Part shown: one piece after another, positions 27,554 to 35,889 of the stretch
How the letters are laid out: every line of letters starts with the position of its first letter
Position numbering within the stretch: the stretch's first letter is position 1
Origin: Pseudomonas putida
GTDB taxonomy: Bacteria; Pseudomonadota; Gammaproteobacteria; Pseudomonadales; Pseudomonadaceae
Assembly (NCBI GenBank): GCA_041071465.1
Contig: CP163498.1
Location: 682,001-746,000, forward strand
DNA length: 64,000 nucleotides
Direction of reading: 5' to 3'
Notes under the pieces: model-generated
What the model saw: only the letters and a program-made list of their open reading frames with translations
Database searches by the model: none
Told to the model about the DNA's origin: nothing
Program-made: the position numbers and the translations under genes

Positions 27554-27877
27554 ATGATCAAGATCACGGTCTCCCGCATCGACAATAATGACGAAGAAAG
27601 CAATCTACCAAGCAGGTTCTTCCCAAGCGCAGGCTCTGGCCATGGATGGTTTCAGCTTGAGTCGACCGGGGAAGAATTCCCCTCACACGATGAGCTGAGC
27701 TGGGCTCTCCAGGAGTGGAACGACGACTGCGTGCTCATGGACTATGACGCGACCACAGGCAAAGGTCGGTTCGTAATAGTCGACTGGTATGCCCCAGCGC
27801 CCGGGACCGTGATCGAGCTGCAGCTCGATATGAACCTGGAAGAACTTGATCCAGGTGACGAGGAATGGTTCGACTAG
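27554..27877 (+). CDS. Acidic protein of unknown function
   Basis: This 107-residue, strongly acidic protein ends in LDMNLEELDPGDEEWFD. It has no Cys-rich, membrane or signal elements. It begins 9 bp after the Dsb-like gene. Highly acidic small ICE proteins sometimes act as DNA mimics against host defences; here that is only a charge-based suggestion. I recognise no family. Confidence 0.6.
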   Translation: MIKITVSRIDNNDEESNLPSRFFPSAGSGHGWFQLESTGEEFPSHDELSWALQEWNDDCVLMDYDATTGKGRFVIVDWYAPAPGTVIELQLDMNLEELDPGDEEWFD

Positions 27878-27964
27878 TTCACATTCTTGTAACGACCTGA
27901 GATCCGAGGGGAACGGACTTCCCTTCGCCCAGTCTCTGTCGGTGTGATTGTGGAGGTGAACGGG

Positions 27965-28237
27965 ATGATGGAACTACAAGGTTTCGCCAGTAGACACAGC
28001 TTTTTGAGTGTTCAACTTGAAAAGCTCTATCAGCAGCTATCCGACTCACACGATGCCGTCGGCTTGTCGGCCTCCGTGACGCAACTCAACAACGATATTT
28101 GTGAACTGCAGCGGGATGTCATGGAGGCAGTAATACTTCGAAACCGATCATCCGCCGCAGTGACTTGGGCATCAGCGACCGGATACCCACAACTCACTCA
28201 CGCTCTCGACGATCATGAGGATCTGGAGGAAGTGTGA
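27965..28237 (+). CDS. Small helical protein of unknown function
   Basis: About 90 residues from ATG 27965, which has GGAGGTG 7 bp upstream; a start 21 bp earlier is possible but would place that site inside the gene. It contains a long helix with heptad-like spacing (LEKLYQQLSDSHDAV... QLNNDICELQRDV). Its 3' end overlaps the convergent gene by 44 bp. Cargo-type gene, no family recognised. Confidence 0.55.
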   Translation: MMELQGFASRHSFLSVQLEKLYQQLSDSHDAVGLSASVTQLNNDICELQRDVMEAVILRNRSSAAVTWASATGYPQLTHALDDHEDLEEV

Positions 28238-28514
28238 TGGTCAGCGTGAAACTACCGGTGAGACCCTGACGCAGTTCCTGAGGCATCCAATAGGCAAACT
28301 GCACCAGCCACGCGCCATCCTGCAGGCGATGGGTCTCCTGCCGAAACTTCTCAACCGATGCCTCATCAATCCCAAGAATGGCCGCCACTTCTTGGTTGGT
28401 GGGTATGGCGTCCTTCACCAGCCTGCCTCCTTGCGTCAAACCGGTATAGAAAATACTCCAGTGCCACCTGAGCGCCATCAACCGCTTATCGGTTGGCGAG
28501 TTTATCGCTCTCAA
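28194..28514 (-). CDS. Unrecognised small protein, second of a minus-strand pair
   Basis: This 106-residue protein carries NQEVAAILGIDEASVEKFRQETHRL, compatible with a helix-turn-helix-like stretch but unproved. The start lies within the end of the upstream minus-strand gene (29-bp overlap), so the two are probably co-translated. It is convergent with the plus-strand transfer cluster. Confidence 0.5.
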   Translation of the reverse strand: MRAINSPTDKRLMALRWHWSIFYTGLTQGGRLVKDAIPTNQEVAAILGIDEASVEKFRQETHRLQDGAWLVQFAYWMPQELRQGLTGSFTLTITLPPDPHDRRERE

Positions 28515-28767
28515 TCCAAGAATGAGCGCGTTTAAGGGCCCAGGTCATCGCAGCCGTCATAGTCTGCCCTTTGCAGTCCATATGGCCCTCTTCGAGCAAA
28601 AGCTTTCCATCCAGAGCATAGATACCGAGAAATAGCTGAGTCAGGTGCTCGCGAGAGACCCGCACCTGAATGTTAATGAGGGAGCCGTCGGCCATCCGCT
28701 CATCGAAGTTCCTGAAGTGCAGATCGGGATCCGCCCACTCCCAGAATACTTGTCCTCTTTTGCGCAT
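28486..28767 (-). CDS. Unrecognised small protein, first of a minus-strand pair
   Basis: This 93-residue protein reads MRKRGQVFWEWADPDLHFRNFDERMADGS. It has an alpha/beta pattern, two Trp-rich segments and no membrane helix. It overlaps its partner downstream by 29 bp. Together with that partner it interrupts the transfer cluster against the direction of transcription, which marks cargo. No family recognised. Confidence 0.5.
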   Translation of the reverse strand: MRKRGQVFWEWADPDLHFRNFDERMADGSLINIQVRVSREHLTQLFLGIYALDGKLLLEEGHMDCKGQTMTAAMTWALKRAHSWIESDKLANR

Positions 28768-28959
28768 GTCCGTTCCAGTGTAAGTGCTGATCCGGGCAGT
28801 ATGGAGTCACCTCAACGAGTCTGCCAGACCGAAAACGCCTCGCTTACGCCCGTGTGGGGATTCACCGAGAAATCCAAGTACCGTCAGATATCTATTTCCT
28901 ACTGCGCCTGGCGGGCCGATCCGTTTTCCTGTACCCGTCCCCACTTCAGGTGCAGCCTC

Positions 28960-29378
28960 ATGTTCAATATCCCCCGCCTTCATCGCGAGTGATCCCGTTG
29001 TTCGTCGCCGCGCTGGCCACCGGTACCGCGCATGCCGAGACCTGGGCCATCACAGACGCGGCGCACCCACTCACCTCCGTACCGGCAGATGTGCGTGTCA
29101 TCAAGCTCGATGATCAACAGCGCATCGAGGAGCAGTTGTCCAGGAAGCTACCACCCAACCCGCACCAAGCCGCGCTCGCCGCTAGGCAACTAATGGGCAC
29201 GCCGGCCGGAGCTGCCCTTATGCAACAGCTAGCTGCCGCTCAGCAGGGCAATGCCGATGCCTGGAGTGTTGGGGTCTCGAAGGTGCCGGCAGTCGTTGTC
29301 GATCGCCGGTTTGTGATCTACGGCCAACCCGACGTGGCTGCTGCCATTCAGGCAATCAACCAGGCAAGGGGACGATGA
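28960..29378 (+). CDS. ICE protein, TIGR03757 (PFL_4709) family, start uncertain
   Basis: The conserved part is clear: AETWAITDAAHPLTSVPADVRVIKLDDQQRIEEQL, then KVPAVVVDRRFVIYGQPDVAAAIQAIN, a TrbC/thioredoxin-like domain of exported transfer proteins. The frame is open from 28854, with possible GTG starts at 28950 and 28989. The best-looking start, ATG 28960 with AGGTG upstream, gives MFNIPRLHR, then runs into a stop one frame off the signal core VIPLFVAALATGTAHA. A lost base near 28985 would join them, as with other indels here. Overlaps the next gene by 4 bp. Confidence 0.75.
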
Positions 29379-30313
29379 TGAGACGAATCTCGCGACTCAC
29401 CTTGGCTGGGCTTCTAACCTCGGCGCTACCTTTCTCAGCCTACGCGGCCATCAGCTCAGCGGCGATTCTCGCCTCCACCACCTCGCCTACCTGCTTGGAA
29501 TACAAAGTAGTCGGCATCTGCTACTGGCTGCTCTGCACACCCGTTGGCTGCACGGTCAAAACCTCAACCAAAGTCCGGCACTACATTCCGGACGCAGTGG
29601 TATCCGCCTATGCCAACACAGGGGGGAATCCGTGGACAGAGGTAAGCCCCATGGGGGCGCCGAATGCGACGGCGCAAGCCGGTAATGATGGGACTACCAA
29701 CCACAACGCCGAGAACAACATCACCAAGTTCAAGGAGGCTGACGTCATCGGCCACCCTGGAGCTGCGGTATTCAGCCGATTTGTAAGCTCTTTTGGCTAT
29801 TCCTGCCACGGCGCGACGACCCCCTACGTGCCCTACATGCTCAGCACCCTGGACACCCTCGCATGGCGGTACGGGGTTCCCGAATCCGTCTATCCAGAGG
29901 CCCTGATCCCCGGCATGCGGGAGGTCGGTGGACTTCTCTCGGCCGACATGTGGGGGAGCGTCTACCCACGGAGCGGGTTCATCCACCAGGTCGACGACTT
30001 CAAGGCCGGTGCAGTCATCGCCCAGCGTGCCGGTGACATCACGACGCGGGTAGGACAACCCCACGTATACCTGCCTATGCGCTCCCTGCCGGAGCCTGGC
30101 TACTGGCCTGCCGGGGAACTGAAAGAAGGTGATGCCAGCACAGGCAAGTGGCAGGAGCTGACGCCAACCATCAGCCCTACCTGCGCCGTGTTCCCCTCCC
30201 CTGGCCCGAATGCCGATGCAGTCGACGAAGCCTATGCCTGGGCCCTGTGGCGGCCCTATTCATGCTGCCAGCGCAAAGGCCAGACCTTCCTGGGAAGCAC
30301 TGACTTCCAATGA
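29375..30313 (+). CDS. ICE protein, TIGR03756 (PFL_4710) family, TraU-like
   Basis: This 312-residue exported protein has a signal peptide (LAGLLTSALPFSAYA) and many Cys residues (CLEYKVVGICYWLLC, GCTV, YSCC), as in TraU of F-like systems. It carries FIHQVDDFKAGAVIAQRAGDI. It probably acts in the periplasm in pore formation or mating-pair stabilisation; the Cys need the nearby Dsb-like protein. Followed 20 bp later by the TIGR03755 gene. Confidence 0.87.
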   Translation: MMRRISRLTLAGLLTSALPFSAYAAISSAAILASTTSPTCLEYKVVGICYWLLCTPVGCTVKTSTKVRHYIPDAVVSAYANTGGNPWTEVSPMGAPNATAQAGNDGTTNHNAENNITKFKEADVIGHPGAAVFSRFVSSFGYSCHGATTPYVPYMLSTLDTLAWRYGVPESVYPEALIPGMREVGGLLSADMWGSVYPRSGFIHQVDDFKAGAVIAQRAGDITTRVGQPHVYLPMRSLPEPGYWPAGELKEGDASTGKWQELTPTISPTCAVFPSPGPNADAVDEAYAWALWRPYSCCQRKGQTFLGSTDFQ

Positions 30314-30333
30314 GATAAGACCTGGAGAGCTAT

Positions 30334-31695
30334 ATGAACAAATTTACCATCGCCATCATTCTCGCTACTGGCATGGGCAGTACCTGGTGTATGGCTGAGG
30401 CCGCCGACCCAATCAAGGTGGAGTCCCAGGGCAGCGTGATCGGGGACGACGTGCTCTACAGTATCGGCGGCGGCAGCGCTGTCCAGATGGGCAGCGCTGG
30501 CCAGATGGAAAGCATCACCGTCGGCGCCGGCTGGCAGAACAACCTGGTCTGCGGAAACATGGACCTCAGCAACACCCTGCAGAACCAGCTGAACGGCGCA
30601 ACACAGGGCTTCCAACAGATCATGGGCAGCGTCATCCAGAACGCGACCGGCGCTGTCACGTCGTTGCCGGCACTGATCCTGCAGCGGGCAAATCCCGCCC
30701 TCTACAACCTGCTGACCAACGGGATCCTGCAGGCGCGCCTCGACTACGACCGATCGAAGGGAACCTGCAGGGCGATGGCCGAACGGATGGCCGACATTGC
30801 CGGCGGCCAGATGGGGTGGGGCAAGGTTGCCGAAGGTCAGAAGATGGGGCAAGCCCTGGCATCGAGCAACGATGCCGTGGCAGTGGTCGACAAGGTCGAG
30901 CAAGCACCAGGATCGAACGGCGTGACTTGGGTCGGCGGTAAACAGGCCGGTGGCAATGGGCAGCAGCCCATCAAAGTGGTTGGGGATGTTGCCAAAGCAG
31001 GCTACAACCTCCTCAACAATCGCGCAGCTCAGGACACCTCGAGCATCCCGCAGTCCAGCTGCTCCAATGGACTGGTATGCGGCAGTTGGGAGTCTCCGGC
31101 CGAAGCCGCCCAGTTCGCAAACCGGGTCCTGGGTGAACAGCAGCTACAGACCTGTGAAGGATGCACGACTACATCGACTCCGGGTGTGGGCTTGACCCCG
31201 CTGATCCAGGAAACATACGACAAGAAGCTCGCGGCCCTGCAGGAGCTCTTGAAGCCCGGGACCCAGATCACCTCCGAGAAGCTGCGTGAAGCAAGCAGTG
31301 ACTCCCTCCCCATTACCCGCGGCGTAGTTACTGCCCTTCGTGACGAGCGGGATCAGGCGGTGTTGGCCTCCCGCCTGGCATCCGAGGTCGCCTTGGCTGA
31401 TGTCCTGGAGAAAGGTCTGCTGCTGCAGCGCATGCTGATTACAGGCAGCAAGGAACCCAACGTGAATGCGAACAAGCTCGCCGTTGAGGCCACACTCGGC
31501 CAGGTCGACACGCTTCAGCAACTCATCACCAACCTCAAGACCGAGCTCGACATGCGGCAGCAGCTCGCCAACAACTCTCCGATGAAGATCATCGAGCGCA
31601 GCAAGTCGCGCGCCGAAAGTTCCCGCTCGATCTACGAAGCGGCGCCTGAACAGGATCGCCTGATTCAGCTGCAGAAGCCTGCCGGCAAGGAGTGA
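30334..31695 (+). CDS. ICE protein, TIGR03755 (PFL_4711) family, TraH-like position
   Basis: This 453-residue protein has a short signal (FTIAIILATGMGSTWCMAEA), a Gly/Ala/Ser-rich N-terminal half and a long helical, coiled-coil C-terminal half (LTPLIQETYDKKLAALQELL ...). The family lies between the TraU-like and TraG-like proteins and is probably periplasmic, analogous to TraH. GGAGAG lies 8 bp upstream of ATG 30334. The gene is intact. Confidence 0.86.
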   Translation: MNKFTIAIILATGMGSTWCMAEAADPIKVESQGSVIGDDVLYSIGGGSAVQMGSAGQMESITVGAGWQNNLVCGNMDLSNTLQNQLNGATQGFQQIMGSVIQNATGAVTSLPALILQRANPALYNLLTNGILQARLDYDRSKGTCRAMAERMADIAGGQMGWGKVAEGQKMGQALASSNDAVAVVDKVEQAPGSNGVTWVGGKQAGGNGQQPIKVVGDVAKAGYNLLNNRAAQDTSSIPQSSCSNGLVCGSWESPAEAAQFANRVLGEQQLQTCEGCTTTSTPGVGLTPLIQETYDKKLAALQELLKPGTQITSEKLREASSDSLPITRGVVTALRDERDQAVLASRLASEVALADVLEKGLLLQRMLITGSKEPNVNANKLAVEATLGQVDTLQQLITNLKTELDMRQQLANNSPMKIIERSKSRAESSRSIYEAAPEQDRLIQLQKPAGKE

Positions 31696-31697
31696 CC

Positions 31698-32054
31698 ATG
31701 GCGGAAGATGTCGAGAAAAAAGCCCACCCCCTCAAAGTCCTCCTGGGAGGCGTGTTATTGAGCGTGGTGATGCTGTTGCTGAGCGTGTTGCTCGGCGTCA
31801 TCGCGGTCAATCATCTGGGCGTGTTCGACACCTGGTTGAAGTGGCGTGAGGGCAATTACCTGCCACTGTTGCTATGGCGACTCGCCCTCTATGGCAGCAT
31901 CGTCTTCGCGTGGGTGAAGCTCAAGGCGCGTCTGCCTGGGAGCGACGAAGATCAGTCGTCCAAGGGGGTTCAGCGGATCGAGTTCCTGGTACTCCTGTTG
32001 TTCGTGATCATCGAGATCTCGAAGGCGCCAATCACCTGGTCGGAGGTCCTATGA
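31698..32054 (+). CDS. Small ICE inner membrane protein
   Basis: About 118 residues from ATG 31698, with AAGGAG 5 bp upstream; GTG 31692 is an alternative. It has three hydrophobic segments (residues about 15-40, 55-75, 95-112). It overlaps the traG start (ATGA). Its place between TIGR03755 and TraG is standard in this class; the function is unknown. Confidence 0.75.
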   Translation: MAEDVEKKAHPLKVLLGGVLLSVVMLLLSVLLGVIAVNHLGVFDTWLKWREGNYLPLLLWRLALYGSIVFAWVKLKARLPGSDEDQSSKGVQRIEFLVLLLFVIIEISKAPITWSEVL

Positions 32055-33580
32055 CGCTCTATACGAACGACTACCTCGAGTATTACCTCACCCTGGTAGG
32101 GTGGATCATCAACAACGGGATCTGGGACATGATTTCGGACACGGGCCTTTTCGCCCTGCCCTTTATCATCATCGTGGCCCGTGAGTGGATCAAAGTCCGA
32201 GGAGAAGGCGCTGACGAGGGCAACAAGGGGGTGCTGTCCCTGGCTCGCATTGAAACCCAGCTGTACGTTGGGTATGTGGTTGTTTCACTGTGTGCTGTGC
32301 CAGCCATCTCCGTGGGATTTGACACTCTGCAGTTCGACCAGGCGCGAGGGAAGCAGTGCCAGGTACTGACGCCGGCGCCCTCGGAGACAGGCTGGAACAC
32401 CACCTTCAGCTCGTTGGCCGGCAAGAGCGCGAAGGTGCCGGTGTGGTGGGCGCTCGTACACGCGCTGTCCAAGGGGTTGAATAGCGGCGCTGTTGCAGCA
32501 ATCCCCTGCGGTACAGATCTCAGGCAAATGCGCATGGAGGTCGACGCGATGAGGATCGGCAATCCTCTGCTCGCGCAGGAGGTGGCAGACTTCACCCATG
32601 ATTGCTTCGGCCCTTCCCGCGCGCGCCTGTTCATGCGTCAGCCCGACATTGGGTCGATCGCCAAAGACCAGAAGGCCCTACAGGACCTGAACTGGATCGG
32701 GTCCCACTACCTGCTGAACACGGCTGGTTACTACGACACGGATTACTCCAGAACACCCCGTACATCCTGGCCGTATGACACGAAACGAGATGATGGCATG
32801 CCCCAGGTTACCGGTGGTGGTGGGTATCCCACTTGCAAACAGTGGTGGTCTGACGGGAACATCGGCCTGCGGGACCGACTGAAAGCCCAAGTCGATCCTA
32901 GTTTGCTGAACCAGTTCCTCGGGTGGGCAAAGTGGCTGTCCCAGGAGGAAGTCACCGACTCGATGATTCGCCAGCTCGTGTCGCCTTCTAGCCAGGTCAA
33001 CGGCGACGTCTACACCGATTATGGTGGACAGGTCGATGGAACCGTCTGGAACGGCCTTGCACGTGCAGGCGGAACATTGGGGGTCGCCGTCGGGTCGCTG
33101 GCCTTCTTCCCGGCGATGGACATGGTGCGCCAAGCCTTACCGATGGTAGTGGCCTTCCTCAAGATGGCCATGGTCATCAGCATTCCACTGGTGCTGATAA
33201 TCGGTGCGTATCAACTGAAAGTTGCCATGACCATGTCAGTAACAATGTTCGCGTTAATATTTGTAGACTTTTGGTTCCAACTGGCAAGATGGGTCGACAG
33301 CACAATCATCGACGTTTTGTATGGTTCGGGCTCACCACACCTATCCTTTGATCCAGTGATGGGCTTGAACACCACCACTCAAGACGCGATTCTGAACTTC
33401 GTCATGGGTTCGATGTTCATCATCCTCCCGACCTTCTGGATAGTTGCTCTCGGCTGGGCTGGAGTGCAAACAGGGACGATCCTTAACGGTCTAACCAAAG
33501 GAACCGACGCTGTAGGAAAAGCTGGCAGCGAAGGGGGACAAATGGCTCAGAAGGCAGTGAAGTCAATCGGTGGGCAGTAG
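32051..33580 (+). CDS. traG: TraG-like mating-pair stabilisation protein
   Basis: This 509-residue inner membrane protein has N-terminal helices (GLFALPFIIIVARE; VGYVVVSLCAVPAIS), a large periplasmic loop with Cys (KQCQVLTPAPSE) and C-terminal helices (residues about 345-410 and 450-480). This is the TraG_N layout of PFGI-1-class elements, lacking the long C-terminal entry-exclusion part of F TraG. It is last in the transfer operon and followed by a strong hairpin terminator. Confidence 0.87.
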   Translation: MTLYTNDYLEYYLTLVGWIINNGIWDMISDTGLFALPFIIIVAREWIKVRGEGADEGNKGVLSLARIETQLYVGYVVVSLCAVPAISVGFDTLQFDQARGKQCQVLTPAPSETGWNTTFSSLAGKSAKVPVWWALVHALSKGLNSGAVAAIPCGTDLRQMRMEVDAMRIGNPLLAQEVADFTHDCFGPSRARLFMRQPDIGSIAKDQKALQDLNWIGSHYLLNTAGYYDTDYSRTPRTSWPYDTKRDDGMPQVTGGGGYPTCKQWWSDGNIGLRDRLKAQVDPSLLNQFLGWAKWLSQEEVTDSMIRQLVSPSSQVNGDVYTDYGGQVDGTVWNGLARAGGTLGVAVGSLAFFPAMDMVRQALPMVVAFLKMAMVISIPLVLIIGAYQLKVAMTMSVTMFALIFVDFWFQLARWVDSTIIDVLYGSGSPHLSFDPVMGLNTTTQDAILNFVMGSMFIILPTFWIVALGWAGVQTGTILNGLTKGTDAVGKAGSEGGQMAQKAVKSIGGQ

Positions 33581-33587
33581 CGTTGAT

Positions 33588-33620
33588 AAAAGCTTGGTCC
33601 TTTACTGAGACCAAGCTTTT
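33588..33620 (+). terminator. Terminator hairpin between traG and the DUF3742 gene
   Basis: AAAAGCTTGGT (33588-33598) pairs with ACCAAGCTTTT (33610-33620), leaving an 11-base loop. The T-run on the plus strand and the A-run on the left arm let it serve both convergent genes. It ends the transfer operon. Confidence 0.85.
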
Positions 33621-33970
33621 CAAGGAAGATCCCGATCAAGACCGTCAGTACGCTCGCCCCACATATTGAGAGGGCAGCCCATAACTCCGTCCCGACCATA
33701 GGGGGCTTCTTTATCCTCGGAGAACATATCAACCTTATCCAGGTCAGCTTTGGAAAGTGCGTACAGGCCGAGAGCAAGTGAAATGACCGTCAGCAGCACC
33801 GACATAAGCCAGCTTATCGAGTTGGCTAAAATGAGCGCAATTACCATGGCGAGGACTACCCGCTTAACCCAACGGACTGTCGGATTCAAGTCATGCATGC
33901 AGAAGCGCGCCACACCTCCCAGGGCCCGGCCTAAGCGGAAGGCAATCGAGTGTTTGGCGGCTGCAGTCAT
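33620..33970 (-). CDS. DUF3742-family ICE membrane protein
   Basis: This 116-residue protein opens MTAAAKHSIAFRLGRALGG and has a basic region then two adjacent hydrophobic stretches (residues about 40-72), as in DUF3742 proteins that sit at the end of PFGI-1-class transfer clusters in the reverse direction. No function is established. Its minus-strand position, convergent with traG, is the usual one. Confidence 0.75.
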   Translation of the reverse strand: MTAAAKHSIAFRLGRALGGVARFCMHDLNPTVRWVKRVVLAMVIALILANSISWLMSVLLTVISLALGLYALSKADLDKVDMFSEDKEAPYGRDGVMGCPLNMWGERTDGLDRDLP

Positions 33971-34083
33971 GATTCAATCTCCTTGCCCTATGAGAGCATC
34001 TTGCCATCAGATATACGACAGCTTTGGCATTTTCGCAAGGGGTATGGCATAAAACGCCATCACCACTCATCAGGTTCACATCC

Positions 34084-34365
34084 ATGGCCACCCACAATGT
34101 CGTCGTTCCACAGCCAATGGAGCAGTCCATTGATGACCTAGTCAGCACGGGTCGTTACCAGAACTTCAGCGAGGTCGTGCGTGCAGGCATCCGGATGCTG
34201 CTTGAGCATGAAGCAGCTGAGGCAGCCAGACTCGAAGCGCTGCGCAACGCAACATCAGTGGGCATCATGCAGGTCGAAGCAGGCCAATACGATGAAATCG
34301 ATCCGGCCAATCTGGCAGCCTACCTCAATAATCTTGGAAGACTGGCGGGCGAAAAGCATGAGTAG
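34084..34365 (+). CDS. ParD-like antitoxin
   Basis: This 93-residue protein has an N-terminal ribbon-helix-helix (VVPQPMEQSIDDLVSTGRYQNFSEVVRAGIRMLLEHE), the ParD/CopG-type DNA-binding fold, and a C-terminal tail that would wrap the toxin. It overlaps the downstream toxin-like gene by 8 bp, the usual toxin-antitoxin coupling, and should repress its own promoter in the 110 bp upstream. Confidence 0.85.
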   Translation: MATHNVVVPQPMEQSIDDLVSTGRYQNFSEVVRAGIRMLLEHEAAEAARLEALRNATSVGIMQVEAGQYDEIDPANLAAYLNNLGRLAGEKHE

Positions 34366-34723
34366 GGCCATGGTTCGCATGTCCCCCCAGGCATGCATCG
34401 ACATCGCCGATACGCTTCGCTTCACTGAGGTGAGGCTCGGTCAGTCCGTCAGGAGTCGGTATCAAGACCTGCTACAGCAGACGTTCCTCGCCCTAGCTGA
34501 ACAGCCGACGCCGGTAGACAGCAAAATGCGTGATGAGCTTTCCCCGGGCCTTCGTAGCCTGCATCTGTCATTCAACGTGCTGCAGATGACTGACGGCCGC
34601 GTGATTAGACCTCGACATATCGTGTTCTACCGAGCTGGGACAGATCAAATCGTTGAGATACTACGAGTCCTCCACGATGCTATGGAGGTCGCACAGAATT
34701 TGAAACACCTGCATCAGCAGTAA
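34358..34723 (+). CDS. ParE/RelE-like toxin
   Basis: This 121-residue protein follows the ParD-like gene with overlap. It has the ParE/RelE layout: two N-terminal helices (IADTLRFTEVRLGQSVRSRYQDLLQQTFLALAEQP), then strands ending RPRHIVFYRAGTDQIVEILRVLHDAMEV. The last block is typical of the family. ParE toxins poison gyrase and RelE cuts mRNA; which applies here is undetermined. The pair could stabilise the ICE. Confidence 0.85.
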   Translation: MSRAMVRMSPQACIDIADTLRFTEVRLGQSVRSRYQDLLQQTFLALAEQPTPVDSKMRDELSPGLRSLHLSFNVLQMTDGRVIRPRHIVFYRAGTDQIVEILRVLHDAMEVAQNLKHLHQQ

Positions 34724-34836
34724 AGGGTAAATGGCTCAACAGAAAATGGGCTTGAATGGATAATGGAATGGATCACAAGGGTAAAAGCCTTACCTGAAAG
34801 GGCCCAAAAACTGAAAGGGCGTCAAGGAGTTAGTCG

Positions 34837-35763
34837 ATGAGTTTCTTAGGGAAAATGGTCCGCCTTGCGACGGTACACCCCCCGTTCATAAACAGCATGA
34901 GCAAGGACTTTAGAGACGAAGCAAATGCAGCTTTCGCCGCAAAGCTTAAACGTAGCAAGTTATACATGATCGGGGCTAGGCCACGGACAGAGTTTGGCGA
35001 TGTACGAATCGTCGACACAGTAAATGACATTGCCCGGATAGAAATTAAGTTAGCAGGAGAGACAGTTGACTGGGGCTATATTAATCTGCAAGCAAATGTA
35101 CCCCTTGGGGGAGCGGTACATGCGGCCTGGGACGACCAAATAATTCAGATCGGACACAACCGTCCAGGTCCTGGTGAGAAGATGCACTCACACACCTGGT
35201 ATACCCCCGATTCAGTATACTGGGAAAAATCTAGGGGGAACCCAAACTTACAAGGATTCAACAATCACGCCATTGTTTGCAACTACGACCTACTTTATGT
35301 TGGGATAGCAAACAAGCAGGATAGTTTCGAGCGACTGCTAAATAAAGCTCATCAAGGTCGTGTTGAGATCCTTACAGAAGAACAGATTCGCTACCCAACC
35401 CCATCGAATCGAGTTTCAGACGAAATCGTATTATTCTTCTTCGACATTGATCCACTTATTATTCAGACATGGGCGCCTGAGGATGAAATGGATGACATGG
35501 TTTTGGATATTAATAGCTCGCGCACTATAGCAGATGCCGAAAAAGCATTTGTTAGCCTACTGAAACCCGAGTACAACAATGTTCAATTCAAAGAGTATCC
35601 AAGAGGAAAGGATGGCCTTTACGGTTCGGGCTTCAACGTCTATCAATACGTAATATTTGAAAATTTCACTTTTAACACACCATCTGGAACGTTTAATGGC
35701 TCAAGAAACGAATTTGGGCTGGGTAGCTCCGGGCACACCATCGTCGTAGAGGGGACAACGTGA
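34837..35763 (+). CDS. Unknown AT-rich cargo protein, possible GIY-YIG-like core
   Basis: This 308-residue soluble protein is clearly lower in GC than the ICE backbone. I recognise no family. One stretch, YDLLYVGIANKQDSFERLL (YVG at 154-156, R166, H172), resembles the second half of a GIY-YIG nuclease (YIG, then R and H). The GIY half is not convincing, and no clear catalytic Glu/Tyr set could be placed. AAGGAG lies 10 bp before ATG 34837. It sits between a toxin-antitoxin pair and the relaxase, a likely cargo slot, so a defence or anti-defence role is possible but unproved. Confidence 0.6.
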   Translation: MSFLGKMVRLATVHPPFINSMSKDFRDEANAAFAAKLKRSKLYMIGARPRTEFGDVRIVDTVNDIARIEIKLAGETVDWGYINLQANVPLGGAVHAAWDDQIIQIGHNRPGPGEKMHSHTWYTPDSVYWEKSRGNPNLQGFNNHAIVCNYDLLYVGIANKQDSFERLLNKAHQGRVEILTEEQIRYPTPSNRVSDEIVLFFFDIDPLIIQTWAPEDEMDDMVLDINSSRTIADAEKAFVSLLKPEYNNVQFKEYPRGKDGLYGSGFNVYQYVIFENFTFNTPSGTFNGSRNEFGLGSSGHTIVVEGTT

Positions 35764-35833
35764 CCCTCTACCCTCCCGAATGATGGCCATCTGCCAAGAA
35801 ATCCGTTCCCCTCGGAATTCGCTTTACCGTTGA

Positions 35834-35846
35834 TGCCATCTTGGCA
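35834..35846. repeat. Perfect inverted repeat in front of the relaxase gene
   Basis: TGCCA-TCT-TGGCA is a perfect inverted repeat 44 bp before the relaxase start. A related string, GATGGCCATCTGCCAAGA, lies 50 bp further upstream. Such repeats near relaxase genes can belong to oriT or be operator sites. Function not established. Confidence 0.4.
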
Positions 35847-35861
35847 TTAAGAGAAAAGCCC

Positions 35862-35884
35862 GCTCCATGCACACCCCATGGAGC
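35862..35884 (+). promoter_or_regulatory. Hairpin overlapping the relaxase ribosome site
   Basis: GCTCCATG (35862-35869) and CATGGAGC (35877-35884) form a perfect 8-bp stem with a 7-base loop. The right arm contains GGAG, the best ribosome site for ATG 35890, 6 bp away. Folded mRNA would hide it, so translation of the relaxase could be controlled; alternatively it is an oriT stem-loop. The stem is seen; the roles are inference. Confidence 0.5.
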
Positions 35885-35889
35885 ACCCT

